Of a DNA stretch of 64,000 bases, positions 17,959-27,210 are shown piece after piece. Location: positions 83,418 through 147,417 of the forward strand of contig NZ_JAIOGQ010000008.1 in NCBI RefSeq assembly GCF_019904135.1, read 5' to 3'. This stretch comes from Paenibacillus caui (GTDB lineage Bacteria > Bacillota > Bacilli > Paenibacillales > Paenibacillaceae). How positions within the stretch are numbered: position 1 is the stretch's first letter; every line of letters begins with the position of its first letter. A program made the position numbers and the translations under genes. Below the pieces are notes generated by a model, which was not told the origin of the DNA, ran no database searches, and saw nothing but the letters and a program-made list of their open reading frames with translations.

Positions 17959-17989
17959 TATATTATGCACGCGAGTTCGCTATGGTGTC
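17959..17989 (-). promoter_or_regulatory. Sigma-K-like promoter of the small membrane peptide gene
   Basis: On the minus strand GACACC (-35, AC core), a 16-base spacer and CATAATATA fit the sigma-K -10 consensus CATANNNTA exactly. The start codon is about 38 bases downstream. Not tested experimentally. Confidence 0.5.
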
Positions 17990-18110
17990 TCATCAAAGGT
18001 GAAAAGGCATAATCATGCCCCGGCAATCAGGGTGCAGCCTGAAAGTCCTCGTGTCATGGACAAGACTTCGTTCTTGGTTCATACTAGACTAGAAGAAAGG
18101 AGAGTACATA

Positions 18111-19184
18111 ATGGAACAGAAAACATTGGAACTTTTCAAGCAGCTAACGGAGTTTTCGTCCGTCTCGGGATTTGAAAGGGAGCTCCGCGGATTTGTGAAG
18201 CAGCAGATGTCAGCCTATACGGAGGAATTCGTTCAGGATCGTCTGGGCAGCCTGTTCGGCGTGCTGCGCGGCGACGAGAACGGTCCAAAGGTCATGGTTG
18301 CGGGGCATATGGACGAAGTCGGATTTATGGTGTCAGGCATCAGCAATAATGGCATGATTTCGTTTCAGCCGCTCGGCGGTTGGTGGAGCCAAACGGTGCT
18401 TGCGCAAAGACTCCAGATTATAACACCAAAGGGTCCCGTAACAGGCGTTGTCGGGTCTATTCCACCCCATTTGCTGGACGAGTCCCAGCGCAACAAGCCG
18501 ATGGACATCAAGCTTATGTATCTGGATGTCGGGGCGGACAGCCGGGAGGAAGCGGAAAGCTTCGGCATCGGTCTCGGGATGCAAATCGTACCGATTTGCG
18601 AGTTTACCCCCCTCTCGAATCCAAAGAAAATCATGGCCAAAGCGTGGGATAATCGTTACGGGGTCGGCCTGGCTATCGAACTGATGGAAAAGGTACACAA
18701 AGAAAAGCTTCCTAACGTGCTTTACTGTGGGGCAACCGTTCAAGAGGAACTGGGCCTCCGTGGTGCCCGTACGGCAGCCAATCTGATTCAGCCCGATGTA
18801 TTTTTTGCGCTTGACGCAAGCCCCGCCAACGATATGACCGGCGACAAGCAGGCCTTCGGGCGTTTGGGAGACGGTGCGCTGCTGCGGATTTTCGACCCGA
18901 CCATGCTGACACACCGCGGTATGGTGGAATATGTTCAGGATACGGCTGAAACGCATAAAATCAAATACCAGCATTTCATTTCCAGAGGCGGAACCGATGC
19001 CGGGCAAGTGCATCTTAGCGGAATCGGCGTTCCATCGGCGGTGATTGGCATCTGCTCCCGCTATATTCATACTTCTTCGTCGATTATCCATACGGATGAT
19101 TACGCGGCGGCCAAAGAACTGCTCACCAAGCTTGTACTCGGCCTCGACCGAACAACGCTCAATACCATTCTGGAGCGGGCTTAA
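18111..19184 (+). CDS. M42 family aminopeptidase
   Basis: 357 residues. Metal ligands and catalytic residues of the M42 (glutamyl aminopeptidase/PepA, YsdC-like) family are visible: [10 protein letters not shown] (His), KAWDNRYG (bridging Asp), [10 protein letters not shown] (catalytic and metal Glu), FALDASP and [13 protein letters not shown] (His). These cytoplasmic metallopeptidases assemble as large complexes and trim N-terminal residues from peptides. AAAGGAG lies upstream of the ATG. Monocistronic. Confidence 0.92.
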   Translation: MEQKTLELFKQLTEFSSVSGFERELRGFVKQQMSAYTEEFVQDRLGSLFGVLRGDENGPKVMVAGHMDEVGFMVSGISNNGMISFQPLGGWWSQTVLAQRLQIITPKGPVTGVVGSIPPHLLDESQRNKPMDIKLMYLDVGADSREEAESFGIGLGMQIVPICEFTPLSNPKKIMAKAWDNRYGVGLAIELMEKVHKEKLPNVLYCGATVQEELGLRGARTAANLIQPDVFFALDASPANDMTGDKQAFGRLGDGALLRIFDPTMLTHRGMVEYVQDTAETHKIKYQHFISRGGTDAGQVHLSGIGVPSAVIGICSRYIHTSSSIIHTDDYAAAKELLTKLVLGLDRTTLNTILERA

Positions 19185-19545
19185 AAAGGAAGAGTTTCAT
19201 AGCAGCAAATATTCCCCGTAAAGTGACGAGAAAGCTCTGCAGCTTGAACCGGTTGCTTTGCGGGGAGCTCCTAGTTTTTATAACCCCCAAACCCCGGATT
19301 GTCGTGCAGGCTTCGGTAGTTCGGCGCCTCTTTTGGCGGTTAATATTTGTATACGCTTTTATTTTTTTGATATTTCCCTCCATTTACCTCTTGCTTTCCA
19401 TTCAGGACCTAAATCAGGAAGAAGAATTGACTCATAAATATTCCCCGTTTGGCGCAAATTGGAATCTTAGGTGCAACTATTTGGGACACTTCCTCGTCAA
19501 GAGATTGACTCCTAAAAATTAACCAATAAGAGGTGATTTGGAAAA
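19185..19545. other. Intergenic region without a recognisable gene; one long stem-loop
   Basis: No frame with family similarity and a ribosome binding site was found. CCCCGTAAAG (19214-19223) and CTTTGCGGGG (19256-19265) form a ten-base stem with an inner AGCT stem and are followed by AGCTCCTAGTTTTTAT. This could be a weak terminator for the M42 gene. Confidence 0.4.
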
Positions 19546-20478
19546 ATGAAATCCTTACGCATGCTGCTTCTGACCTTCCTCCTTCTCCTGACGGCAGCTG
19601 TCCCGGCTTGGGCCTTCTCGGATACGCAGTCCGATGAAAATGCCGCGAAAATCGATTCTCTTAAGGATGCAGGCATTATTAGCGGAGAACCCGGAGGGAA
19701 ATTCAATCCGCAGGGAAGTCTCTCCTATGCCTCCGGCGTTTCAGCCATCGTCAAAGGCCTGAAATTAAACCTTGACGGCTACAAATTTATTCGGCCGCCG
19801 AAGGCGAGCGACTCTTTCCCTAACGTGAAAGATGACGCCTGGTATTCGAACGCATTCGTAATCGCCAGCGTCAATGGTCTGGGTATTCCAAAGAATGTTC
19901 AGCCAAATCAAGCCATGTCCCGCGAGGTATTCGCGCATTTGCTGTCCCAGGCGATTAACAAAACCGGAATCTATCCGACCATCCTGAAATTTACGGAAAT
20001 CAAGGACGGCCCATCTATTACGCCGGCTTATTCCAGCAGTATTCAGCATCTGCTGGGTATCGGAATTTCCTTGCTGGACAAGGACGGTAATTTCCTGCCT
20101 AAAAAGGCGATCAGCCGGAGCACCTCCGCCGGGTGGCTGTTTGACAGCATTGAATATGTAAACAAAATGAAAGAATCAGAGAATGTTCCCGTTCCGGGAA
20201 AGGATCCCCTTTCGCAATACTCGGTCTCGACAGTAAAGATCAATGACAAGATTTCGGAGGTAACCATCACTGCACAGGCGCCTACTCCCGGTTACTCGCT
20301 GAAGATCAGTTCGATCCAGTTCAAAGGCGATCAGGCTGTTATTTATACCACAGTGACAAAACCTGATCCCGGCAAGATTGTGGCGCAGGTCATCACCGAA
20401 GTGAAAGTCACAACCTATATTTCGTCAGCTTTTGCACCTGTGCTGGGAAATGCCAGCGCCAAATCCGGGGTTAAATAA
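19546..20478 (+). CDS. Exported S-layer-homology protein with C-terminal PrcB-like domain
   Basis: 310 residues with a signal peptide (hydrophobic residues 5-20, cleavage near AWA-FS). Three SLH-like repeats follow: IDSLKDAGIISGEPGGKFNP near 32-52, then the SFPNVKDDAWYSNAFVIASV unit near 89-108, and a third (ASS-like, weaker) near 160-190. The C-terminus (YSLKISSIQFKGDQ then KPDPGKIVAQVITEVK) resembles the PrcB C-terminal domain. SLH repeats usually bind pyruvylated cell-wall polymer. The SLH consensus is degenerate, so wall binding is inferred. GAGGTGAT lies upstream and a strong terminator follows. Confidence 0.75.
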   Translation: MKSLRMLLLTFLLLLTAAVPAWAFSDTQSDENAAKIDSLKDAGIISGEPGGKFNPQGSLSYASGVSAIVKGLKLNLDGYKFIRPPKASDSFPNVKDDAWYSNAFVIASVNGLGIPKNVQPNQAMSREVFAHLLSQAINKTGIYPTILKFTEIKDGPSITPAYSSSIQHLLGIGISLLDKDGNFLPKKAISRSTSAGWLFDSIEYVNKMKESENVPVPGKDPLSQYSVSTVKINDKISEVTITAQAPTPGYSLKISSIQFKGDQAVIYTTVTKPDPGKIVAQVITEVKVTTYISSAFAPVLGNASAKSGVK

Positions 20479-20546
20479 GCAAAGGCAAACGGCCATTTGG
20501 CCGGGCCTTGACCCTTGCTGCATTCAGCCGAGTGAGCAGCAAAGAC

Positions 20547-20590
20547 AAAAGGCAGTCCAAAACCTGAAACCGTTTTGGACTGCCTTTTTT
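20547..20590. terminator. Strong bidirectional terminator
   Basis: AAAGGCAGTCCAAAAC pairs perfectly with GTTTTGGACTGCCTTT around a short loop, followed by T6 on + and T-rich sequence on -. It separates the convergent SLH gene and the ABC/MFS operon. Confidence 0.92.
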
Positions 20591-20630
20591 GTATGGACTA
20601 TGGACTAACGCGCTCTATCCGGCGAATTAC

Positions 20631-22130
20631 CTAAAGGCCTATCGATGAAGAATCCGCTGTCCGTTTCCGGCGGGCCTGGCGAAAGAAAAACAGCAGCAAA
20701 AGCAGAAACATGATGACAAGCAGCGAGCATAATGTAAAAACAGTGCGGTATCCGCTTAACCCCGCTTGTCCGGCCGCCTTCGATAAGGCCTGATTCGAAA
20801 GCAGCGCGCCTGCGGCCGCCGTGCCGAACATCATGCCCAAATTTCGCGACAAAGCGAGGAGGCTGCTGATGAGCCCCATATGGCTTGGCGGTGTGCGGCT
20901 CATCACAAGGCTGTTGTTCGGCGAGGATATCATCCCCATCGCTGCGCCCATCAGCACGATCAGCACAACGATTGCAGCCGGCGGAAATGAAGGTGACAGA
21001 AAGCCAAGCGCGGCCAGCGACGCCGCCATAACCGTCATGCCCCCGGCCATCCAAGGAAGGGGGCCATTCTTATCCGAACGGCTGCCGCTCAGCGGAGCGG
21101 ACAGAATAAGTGCCAGCGGATAGCCCATCATGATCAGCCCTGTTCCCGCTGGACTGACGCCGAGCTGTGTTCGCAGAAACACAGGCAGCAGGAGCTGAAC
21201 CGCAAAAGCCGACATGTAGCTTGCTATCGTAATCATAATCCCGGTATTGGAGCCGGGATCGCGGAGCAGCTCGGGTTTGATGAACGGTGTTCTATCGCCG
21301 CTCTTCCCGGCCCTTTCTTCCGCATCCCCCCATCTTGGAGACCTGCACCAAAGGGCAAATGCCGTCATCCCCGCGCAAAATAACAGTAGCAGAAGCAGAG
21401 TTGCCGGGGAGGTCCATCCCCAGCGGCTTCCTATGCTGAGCGCCGTTACCAGGCCCGTCACCGCCGCGGCAAACAGCGCCGCCCCGGTCAAATCCAGACC
21501 GGCATGACCGCTTTGCCCGTCGCGGGGAATAAGGCGCTGCGCCAGAAGCCACGCTACCGCTGCAACGGTGGCCAGAAGCCAAAAATTCAATCGCCAGGAG
21601 AACCACTCGATGAGCAAGCCGCCCAGACTGGGGCCCGCCATCGACCCTCCAGCCACAAAGGTGCTGATCAGGCCAAGCGCTTTGCCGCGCTGATGGTTCG
21701 GAAACACCGAAACGATCAGCGCCATGTTCGTTGCCTGATACATGGAAGCCCCCAGTCCCTGGACCATCCGAAAAACAACCAGCAGGCCGAAGGAAGGAGC
21801 CCACGCGCAGCAAAAAGCGCCAAGCATAAAGATGAAATATCCGGCATTGTGAATCTTTCGTTTTCCAAGCGAATCCCCAAGCTTCCCCATCACGGGCAGG
21901 CAGACCGTAATGACGAGCAGATAGACAGTAATAACCCACTGGGTTGGCCCGATGCCTGTCCCAAAGTCAGCGGCGATATCAACAAGGGCAATGTTGAACA
22001 TGCCTGCCGACAGATTCGACAGAAACGCTCCGAGACAAATGATATAGGGAACTAGAAACCGCGCATGCTTCCCTGTAGTTTCCCGGTAACCGATCAGCGC
22101 AGGGCTGCCGCTTTTCGGCTGTATTCCCAC
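20631..22130 (-). CDS. MFS efflux transporter, 14-helix DHA2-like
   Basis: 499 residues with about 14 membrane helices. The QWVITVYLLVITVCLPVMGKL segment and the motif A-like GKLGDSLGKRKI place it in the DHA2 drug:proton antiporter group. It starts at GTG 22130 with GAGGT nine bases upstream, overlapping the cysteine hydrolase gene by 37 bases. As last gene of the ABC importer operon it may export a product or analogue of the imported compound; that link is inferred from position only. Confidence 0.87.
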   Translation of the reverse strand: MGIQPKSGSPALIGYRETTGKHARFLVPYIICLGAFLSNLSAGMFNIALVDIAADFGTGIGPTQWVITVYLLVITVCLPVMGKLGDSLGKRKIHNAGYFIFMLGAFCCAWAPSFGLLVVFRMVQGLGASMYQATNMALIVSVFPNHQRGKALGLISTFVAGGSMAGPSLGGLLIEWFSWRLNFWLLATVAAVAWLLAQRLIPRDGQSGHAGLDLTGAALFAAAVTGLVTALSIGSRWGWTSPATLLLLLLFCAGMTAFALWCRSPRWGDAEERAGKSGDRTPFIKPELLRDPGSNTGIMITIASYMSAFAVQLLLPVFLRTQLGVSPAGTGLIMMGYPLALILSAPLSGSRSDKNGPLPWMAGGMTVMAASLAALGFLSPSFPPAAIVVLIVLMGAAMGMISSPNNSLVMSRTPPSHMGLISSLLALSRNLGMMFGTAAAGALLSNQALSKAAGQAGLSGYRTVFTLCSLLVIMFLLLLLFFFRQARRKRTADSSSIGL

Positions 22131-22726
22131 GCTTGAATGACCTCTGGTGTATCTGTCACCGTACCGAAGTACTCCTCAATATTCTGGAGTGTCATTTCAT
22201 GCGCTTCCCGGGAATACGAAGCACAGGCATCCTTCAGAAGAACGATATGATAATCCAGCATAAAGCCGTCGCGGGCCGTTGACTCTACACACACATTAGT
22301 GCTTACTCCCGTCACCACAAGCGTATCAATCTGAAGGGTGCGCAGTACAGAGTCCAGACGCGTATTCACAAAAGCGCTGTAGCGATGTTTGTTCACTATG
22401 AATTCCCCTTGCTCCGGCTGGACCTCGAAAAATTCCGCTCCCCAGCTCCCCGTACGGCAAACCGCCGCGGATTTCCCGGCCGACCGGGTAGCCCAGGCTT
22501 CCGAGTCCGTAGCCTCTTCATGAAAAGTCTGAATGAAGATGACCGGCACTTTCTGCTTTCTGGCTTCTGCCAGCAGCCGGTGCAAATTCGGCATCATGTC
22601 TCTGACCCCGCTGACATCTGCTCCTCCCAGGCCCAATGCCCCTTCCGGATGGCAGTAATCATTTTGAACATCGACTACCAGTACCGCGGCTCTACGGCCA
22701 AGGATCAACTCTTCCAATGTTATCAT
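22094..22726 (-). CDS. Cysteine hydrolase of the isochorismatase family
   Basis: 210 residues. The catalytic triad is visible as Asp in VLVVDVQNDYCHP (about 20), Lys in FIVNKHRYSAF (about 112) and Cys in GVSTNVCVESTARDGF (about 146). The family includes nicotinamidases and ureidoacrylate or N-carbamoyl amidohydrolases. The operon with a THI5/NMT1-type importer suggests breakdown of an imported amide, but the substrate cannot be read from sequence. Confidence 0.88.
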   Translation of the reverse strand: MITLEELILGRRAAVLVVDVQNDYCHPEGALGLGGADVSGVRDMMPNLHRLLAEARKQKVPVIFIQTFHEEATDSEAWATRSAGKSAAVCRTGSWGAEFFEVQPEQGEFIVNKHRYSAFVNTRLDSVLRTLQIDTLVVTGVSTNVCVESTARDGFMLDYHIVLLKDACASYSREAHEMTLQNIEEYFGTVTDTPEVIQAWEYSRKAAALR

Positions 22727-22748
22727 CCAGGTTCACCCCGTCAGTTCA

Positions 22749-23789
22749 TTATTTGCCTTGATTGACAAACTGCATGTCCACCAAATTCGCATAGCTGTAA
22801 TCACCGGTGAAAATTCCGGTTTTGATCATAACATCCATATCCTGGTTGACGGCTGCCTCGGAAATTCGGGCGTCCGGGCTCCACAGGTTGTCCGCATAAG
22901 CTCTGCCCAGCGCTGCCTGGACCGCTTCATCAGTAAGCGTAGGGAACTCGGCTTTCAAATCCTTCTTGGCCAGTTCCTTGTCGGACTGAACCGCTTTGAG
23001 AGCTTCCAGAATCGCGTTCGCGAATTTCTGTACCGTTTCCGGGTCCTTTTCAATCGTAGATTTCTTGACGCTAAGCACCGAATATGAGAAATCCCCCAAA
23101 TCATGAAACTTGTAAAACGGCTCTTCCCACACCCCTTTGGAGATGCCGTCGCTTACTTGCGGCTCCGCTCCATTTGCGATATCGGCCGCTCCCTGCTGCA
23201 CCATGGTCACTACAGTGGAAGCGTCCGCGGGCTCCAGCAGCGTCACATCCTTTTCAGGATCGAGTCCAAGGCTGATCAGGAAATAACGGGTCAGCAGATT
23301 AGGCGTTCCTCCATGCCGACCTGCCGCAATCTTTTTACCTTTGAGAAACGCCTTCAGATCCTCGGGCGAACTGCTGGCTGGTGCCATTCCCTTCTTGGCC
23401 ACCAAATAGACATTCGCCCGGTTGACCACATTTGCGATCGACACGATCGGATCCGAGCTGTTTCGGCTGGCCAGCGCATTGGATTCGACTCCCCCGATCA
23501 CTCCCCAGGCATCGCCGCTGACAACCGCAGTAACGTGGGCGCCTCCTGCTGCCTGTATAACCTCTACATCCAGTCCTTGTTTGGCAAAATATCCTTCACG
23601 CTGCGCTACATACAGCGGAAGATACCCGGTAGAATGCAGCGGCTCGGCGATAACGATTTTCTTGAGCTTGCCTTCCGCAGCAGCAGCGTCAACCGTCCCC
23701 GGCTCCTTTTTGCTACAAGCGGAAAGCAGACCTGCCATCATGGCGAGCACAAGCAGAAACGGTAAAATGGCTCTCTTGTTCCTCATCAT
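22749..23789 (-). CDS. ABC transporter substrate-binding lipoprotein (SsuA/THI5-like)
   Basis: 346 residues. Signal peptide with lipobox LLSAC (Cys about 25). The mature part, HSTGYLPLYVAQREGYFAKQ, is typical of the NMT1/SsuA group that binds sulfonates, nitrate or pyrimidine/thiamine precursors. AAGGGG lies six bases upstream. It follows the permease gene by 42 bases. Confidence 0.9.
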   Translation of the reverse strand: MMRNKRAILPFLLVLAMMAGLLSACSKKEPGTVDAAAAEGKLKKIVIAEPLHSTGYLPLYVAQREGYFAKQGLDVEVIQAAGGAHVTAVVSGDAWGVIGGVESNALASRNSSDPIVSIANVVNRANVYLVAKKGMAPASSSPEDLKAFLKGKKIAAGRHGGTPNLLTRYFLISLGLDPEKDVTLLEPADASTVVTMVQQGAADIANGAEPQVSDGISKGVWEEPFYKFHDLGDFSYSVLSVKKSTIEKDPETVQKFANAILEALKAVQSDKELAKKDLKAEFPTLTDEAVQAALGRAYADNLWSPDARISEAAVNQDMDVMIKTGIFTGDYSYANLVDMQFVNQGK

Positions 23790-23831
23790 ACGATTCCCCT
23801 TCTCCCTTTCTTTTGGTTAAATGAGTTTCAT

Positions 23832-24713
23832 TTACTTGACAAACCCTTTGGACAGCCATCTTTCCAGCAGGACAACGCCCCAGTACATCAACATGGAAAG
23901 CAGCGAAAGCACTACAACCCCAACCCATACCAGATTGATATCCAGAATGGTGCCTGCATACATAATCATCCGTCCTACTCCTTGACTGGAAGCGATAAAT
24001 TCGCCCACGATCGCTCCTGCCAAAGCCAAAGCGATATTGATTCTAAGGCTGCTGATCATCCAGGGCATGGACCAGGGAACAACCACCTTGACGAACACCT
24101 GATGTCTTTTGGCGCCAAGGGAATACATCAGCTTTTCCATATCCGGATCTACACTTTTGACCCCGCTGTATGCGGAGAGCGCCGATACCACCACGGTCAT
24201 GGAGAAGGCGAGTGCCACTTTGGAAAAAAAGCCGATGCCCAGCAAAATGACCAGCACAGGAGCAAGCGCCAGCTTGGGCAGTGCGTTGAGTATGATCAAA
24301 TAAGGCTCGCTGATGCCGGCATACGATTTGGACCACCAGAAGGATAAACCCAACAGGGAACCGAACAGCGTCCCCGTTATAAAACCGATGATTGTGGACC
24401 CTGAAGTATAGGCGATATCGCGAAGCAGCGTTCCCTGCGTCATTTGCGTCCAGGTTGTCCGCAGTATGGCGCTTGGACTGCTCCAGTAGTATTTGTCTAG
24501 CCAGCCATAACGGGTAAACAGTTCCCAGACTACGAAGATCATGACCGCCACAGCCAGGCGGCCAAGCGCAATGCGGCGGGACCGTCTCTTGGCTGCCGTC
24601 TCCTCATCCTGAATAAGCGGCGCAGCTTCAGGGCGCCTTGCAGGGCCGGCTGCAGGTTCAGCCGCTTTTACGGTGTGGACGACAAAAGCATCGTGACGTG
24701 CGGTTTCCATCAT
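23832..24713 (-). CDS. ABC transporter permease (SsuC-like)
   Basis: 293 residues with about six helices and the cytoplasmic EAA loop near the C-terminal half (the KLMYSLGAKRHQVFVKVVVP segment). The first 45 residues are polar and rich in Ala/Pro and vary among homologues. GGAGG precedes tandem ATG codons. It is encoded between the ATPase and the binding protein of the same importer. Confidence 0.92.
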   Translation of the reverse strand: MMETARHDAFVVHTVKAAEPAAGPARRPEAAPLIQDEETAAKRRSRRIALGRLAVAVMIFVVWELFTRYGWLDKYYWSSPSAILRTTWTQMTQGTLLRDIAYTSGSTIIGFITGTLFGSLLGLSFWWSKSYAGISEPYLIILNALPKLALAPVLVILLGIGFFSKVALAFSMTVVVSALSAYSGVKSVDPDMEKLMYSLGAKRHQVFVKVVVPWSMPWMISSLRINIALALAGAIVGEFIASSQGVGRMIMYAGTILDINLVWVGVVVLSLLSMLMYWGVVLLERWLSKGFVK

Positions 24714-24731
24714 CTATTCCTCCTTTGCACC

Positions 24732-25514
24732 TTAAGAAATTTGCTCCCGATCATCATGACCAGCCGACAATAAATCCATCAAGTGATGCTTCAGCTCCAT
24801 GAACGCGGGGGAAGTCATATCCTCGGTCTTTCTCGGGCGCGGCATCGTAACCGTAATCTTTGCTTTGATCCGGCCCGGCCTTGCCGAGAACACATAAATA
24901 TCGTCGGACAAGTAAATAGCCTCATCAATGTCATGGGTTACAAACAAAACCGTTTTGCCGAAATCCTCCCAAATCTGCAGCAACCAGTTCTGCATCGTAA
25001 GCCGGGTCTGTGCATCGAGAGCGCCGAAGGGCTCGTCCAGCAAAATAATATCCCGGTCATACAGCAGCGTTCTGAGCAGCGCAGCCCGCTGCCGCATGCC
25101 CCCTGACAGTTCCTTCGGGTAGTGCTTGTCAAAACCTTTTAAGCCGTATTTCTCCATCAAAGGGAGCGCCCTCTTCACGGCTTCCTTGTAAGGAACCCCT
25201 TTCACCTCCATGCCGAGGATGATATTGTCCAAAATCGTCCGCCAAGGAAGGAGCATGTCCTTCTGCAGCATGTAGCCCACATATCCGGCCTTACCGACAA
25301 TGTTCTCCCCGTCAGCCAGCACCTTGCCGGAAGAAGGCGGGATCAACCCGGCAATAATGTTAAACAGCGTGGATTTGCCGCAGCCGCTCGGACCGATAAT
25401 GCTGACAAAGCGCCCTTCTTCAATCTGCAGATTGGTTTCCTGCATAGCCGGGATGTCTTCGCCGTTTCGCCGAAACCATTTGCTGACACCCGAAATCTCG
25501 ATTTTGTGCGTCAA
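24732..25514 (-). CDS. ABC transporter ATP-binding protein (SsuB-like)
   Basis: 260 residues from TTG 25514, which follows GGAGG by eight bases; the 36 in-frame codons upstream have no family similarity. Walker A IIGPSGCGKSTLF, Q loop, signature LSGGMRQRAALLR, Walker B IILLDEPFGALD and the H loop FVTHDIDEA are all intact. First gene of the operon, downstream of an attenuator-like leader. Confidence 0.94.
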   Translation of the reverse strand: MTHKIEISGVSKWFRRNGEDIPAMQETNLQIEEGRFVSIIGPSGCGKSTLFNIIAGLIPPSSGKVLADGENIVGKAGYVGYMLQKDMLLPWRTILDNIILGMEVKGVPYKEAVKRALPLMEKYGLKGFDKHYPKELSGGMRQRAALLRTLLYDRDIILLDEPFGALDAQTRLTMQNWLLQIWEDFGKTVLFVTHDIDEAIYLSDDIYVFSARPGRIKAKITVTMPRPRKTEDMTSPAFMELKHHLMDLLSAGHDDREQIS

Positions 25515-25575
25515 CCCTTTCTCCTCCTTTAAATGATGAAATGGATTTTTCTCAAAAAAAGCCAAAAAATGGTAC

Positions 25576-25690
25576 AAAAAAATCGCCAGTCTAGTCCACT
25601 GTACGCGTATGCTCAAAGGCACCCTGCGTCAGGTCCAAACTGACGATCGATCGGCTCTCCAACAGAAGCCCGCTCAAACTGAATTTGAAC
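25576..25690 (-). promoter_or_regulatory. Structured leader with attenuator-like hairpin upstream of the ABC operon
   Basis: Read on the minus strand, three hairpins follow one another: TTCAAA-TTCAG-TTTGAG, GTCAG-TTTGGAC-CTGAC, and CAGT-GGACTAG-ACTG. The last continues GGCGATTTTTTTG, a run of seven T about 60 bases before the start codon. This resembles an intrinsic terminator in a 5' leader. It does not match the TPP, ykkC or T-box consensus elements I can recall. Confidence 0.4.
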
Positions 25691-25697
25691 GTGCTCC

Positions 25698-26075
25698 TTA
25701 ACGGAGTTCCGATAGTTCATTCAGATAACACTCCACGTCACGCTCCAGAAAAATGATCGTACCGGACAATTCGGTCTCCGTATCATAATCTTTGAGTATA
25801 GTGACGATATTCAATTGAAACTGCTCTTCCAAAGCTTGCTTGATTTCTTGCTTGAATAACTGAAATAAAAGATGGTCCAGCTGTCGGGTGGAAAGAGGGT
25901 AGTTCGCATCCAACAGCTTCAAGACCGGTACTCTGCTGTTCTTGGAAATGATCACAATCTTATTGCCGACAAAATCAACTTTCTGCTGTTTTACACCTAC
26001 GTTAAACAATTTCTGGTTTATCGTATTGTAAATCCTCAGAAGGTCCTGCTTGAATTCGCCTGCGGTTGTCATCAT
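25698..26075 (-). CDS. DUF2294-like small protein
   Basis: About 125 residues, mixed alpha/beta, with a VDFVGNKIVIISKNSRVPVLKLL-type core split as VDFVGNKIVIISK and RVPVLKLLDA. It recalls the DUF2294 family of small Bacillales proteins, whose function is unknown; the assignment is tentative. Three in-frame ATGs exist (26084, 26075, 26072). GAGGG upstream fits the second or third best. It is transcribed alone, in the same direction as the ABC operon. Confidence 0.6.
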   Translation of the reverse strand: MMTTAGEFKQDLLRIYNTINQKLFNVGVKQQKVDFVGNKIVIISKNSRVPVLKLLDANYPLSTRQLDHLLFQLFKQEIKQALEEQFQLNIVTILKDYDTETELSGTIIFLERDVECYLNELSELR

Positions 26076-26272
26076 CCCCCACATCCCTCATGTCAGGAAA
26101 TCTCCCGCAATAACGGGTGTGTTCTAGCAAACTGCTTCGTATGTGTTTTATTATAGGCAAAACACATGTTAAGTCAATAGTTTTTTCATTAAAATCCAAG
26201 GGTAAAAATCATATTGTGTAAAGTAACATGACACTTGATGGTCCATATTTTAAAGGTTGTTTGGTCGTTTGG

Positions 26273-26914
26273 TCAATTTGAAATAAACGGATATTTGCGA
26301 ATGAACTGCGCATCTGAAATTTGCTTTAGAATAAATGCCGCAATGTCAGCGCTCCGCATCTTCATCCCTGGCATATCCGTCTCGTTCACTTTGATTTTCC
26401 CTGTGGCAGGTCCATCGGCTACGAACGGAAGTCTTACCAATGTCCAATCGGCATTGCAATTCCGAAGAATATCGAGCTCTTTGCGTTTGTCTTTCATCAT
26501 CGCTGGATAGAGCAGGGGAAATATAGCTGCTCCGATCCGGTTTCCTATTGATTTGCGGTCTCCGGGCGCGTTCAAAGAACCGCCTGTAACCCCGATATAC
26601 CGCTGAATTCCTGCCTCTTTCATCAACAATAAGATTTGCTGAGTAACCTGGCTGTAAATCGGAAACGGTTCTCGGTTAGGCTGACCAAAAGAATTAATGA
26701 CCGCTCCGCACCCCTCAAGTGCTGCGGAAACTGCCTTTGAATCCTTGGCATCTCCCTTCACAACCTCCAACCGATCATCTGAAACAGTCACCTTCTCCGG
26801 ATTCCGGACGAGCATGCGTACAGGGTACCCCTCCGCCAAAGCCTGCTTGACGATATAGCTTCCGACCTTGCCCGTCCCCCCGATGATGGCAATTTTCATT
26901 TTTTCATGTTCCAT
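26273..26914 (-). CDS. NAD(P)-binding oxidoreductase (atypical SDR)
   Basis: 213 residues with IAIIGGTGKVGSYIVKQAL at residues 8-26, a Rossmann dinucleotide site of the atypical SDR (NmrA/YwnB-like) type. RYIGVTGGSLNAPG supplies the second conserved strand. The substrate is unknown. AAGGAG lies eight bases before the ATG. Not obviously part of an operon. Confidence 0.82.
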   Translation of the reverse strand: MEHEKMKIAIIGGTGKVGSYIVKQALAEGYPVRMLVRNPEKVTVSDDRLEVVKGDAKDSKAVSAALEGCGAVINSFGQPNREPFPIYSQVTQQILLLMKEAGIQRYIGVTGGSLNAPGDRKSIGNRIGAAIFPLLYPAMMKDKRKELDILRNCNADWTLVRLPFVADGPATGKIKVNETDMPGMKMRSADIAAFILKQISDAQFIRKYPFISN

Positions 26915-27138
26915 TCATATCGCTCCTTAACCGTATGTAGAAGAAATCTGGATCCTATTTCGATGCCCCGATCGGACATCCATTTACAATACCATAAATC
27001 ACAGCGCCGAGAACTTTTTATTTCAACCTATTCCCTATATTTCATGACCATAAAGTGAGGCCCGCCATGGTTGTCATTACCGTCCTGTTCCTGGCGAACT
27101 CGTTTTGCATGCCTTGATGTAGCGAATAGGCTTCCAAA

Positions 27139-27194
27139 GAAAAAATCGCCCTTTGGGATTGGCGAGAAACGGACCATCTCCAAAGGAGCGATTG
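27139..27194 (-). terminator. Intrinsic terminator of the glycosylation operon
   Basis: On the minus strand AATCGC-TCCTTTGG pairs with CCAAAGG-GCGATT, directly followed by TTTTTTC. Confidence 0.75.
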
Positions 27195-27210
27195 TTTGCT
27201 TCAAAACAAT

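Noticed and set aside
19223..19522. 99-codon open frame after the M42 gene
   Set aside because: No ribosome binding site, no recognisable motif, and it overlaps a stem-loop.
25515..25697. TPP riboswitch or T-box in the ABC operon leader
   Set aside because: The conserved TPP (CTGAGA, ACCTGA) and T-box (GGGTGGnACCGCG) elements are absent; AGGGTGCC is only superficially similar.
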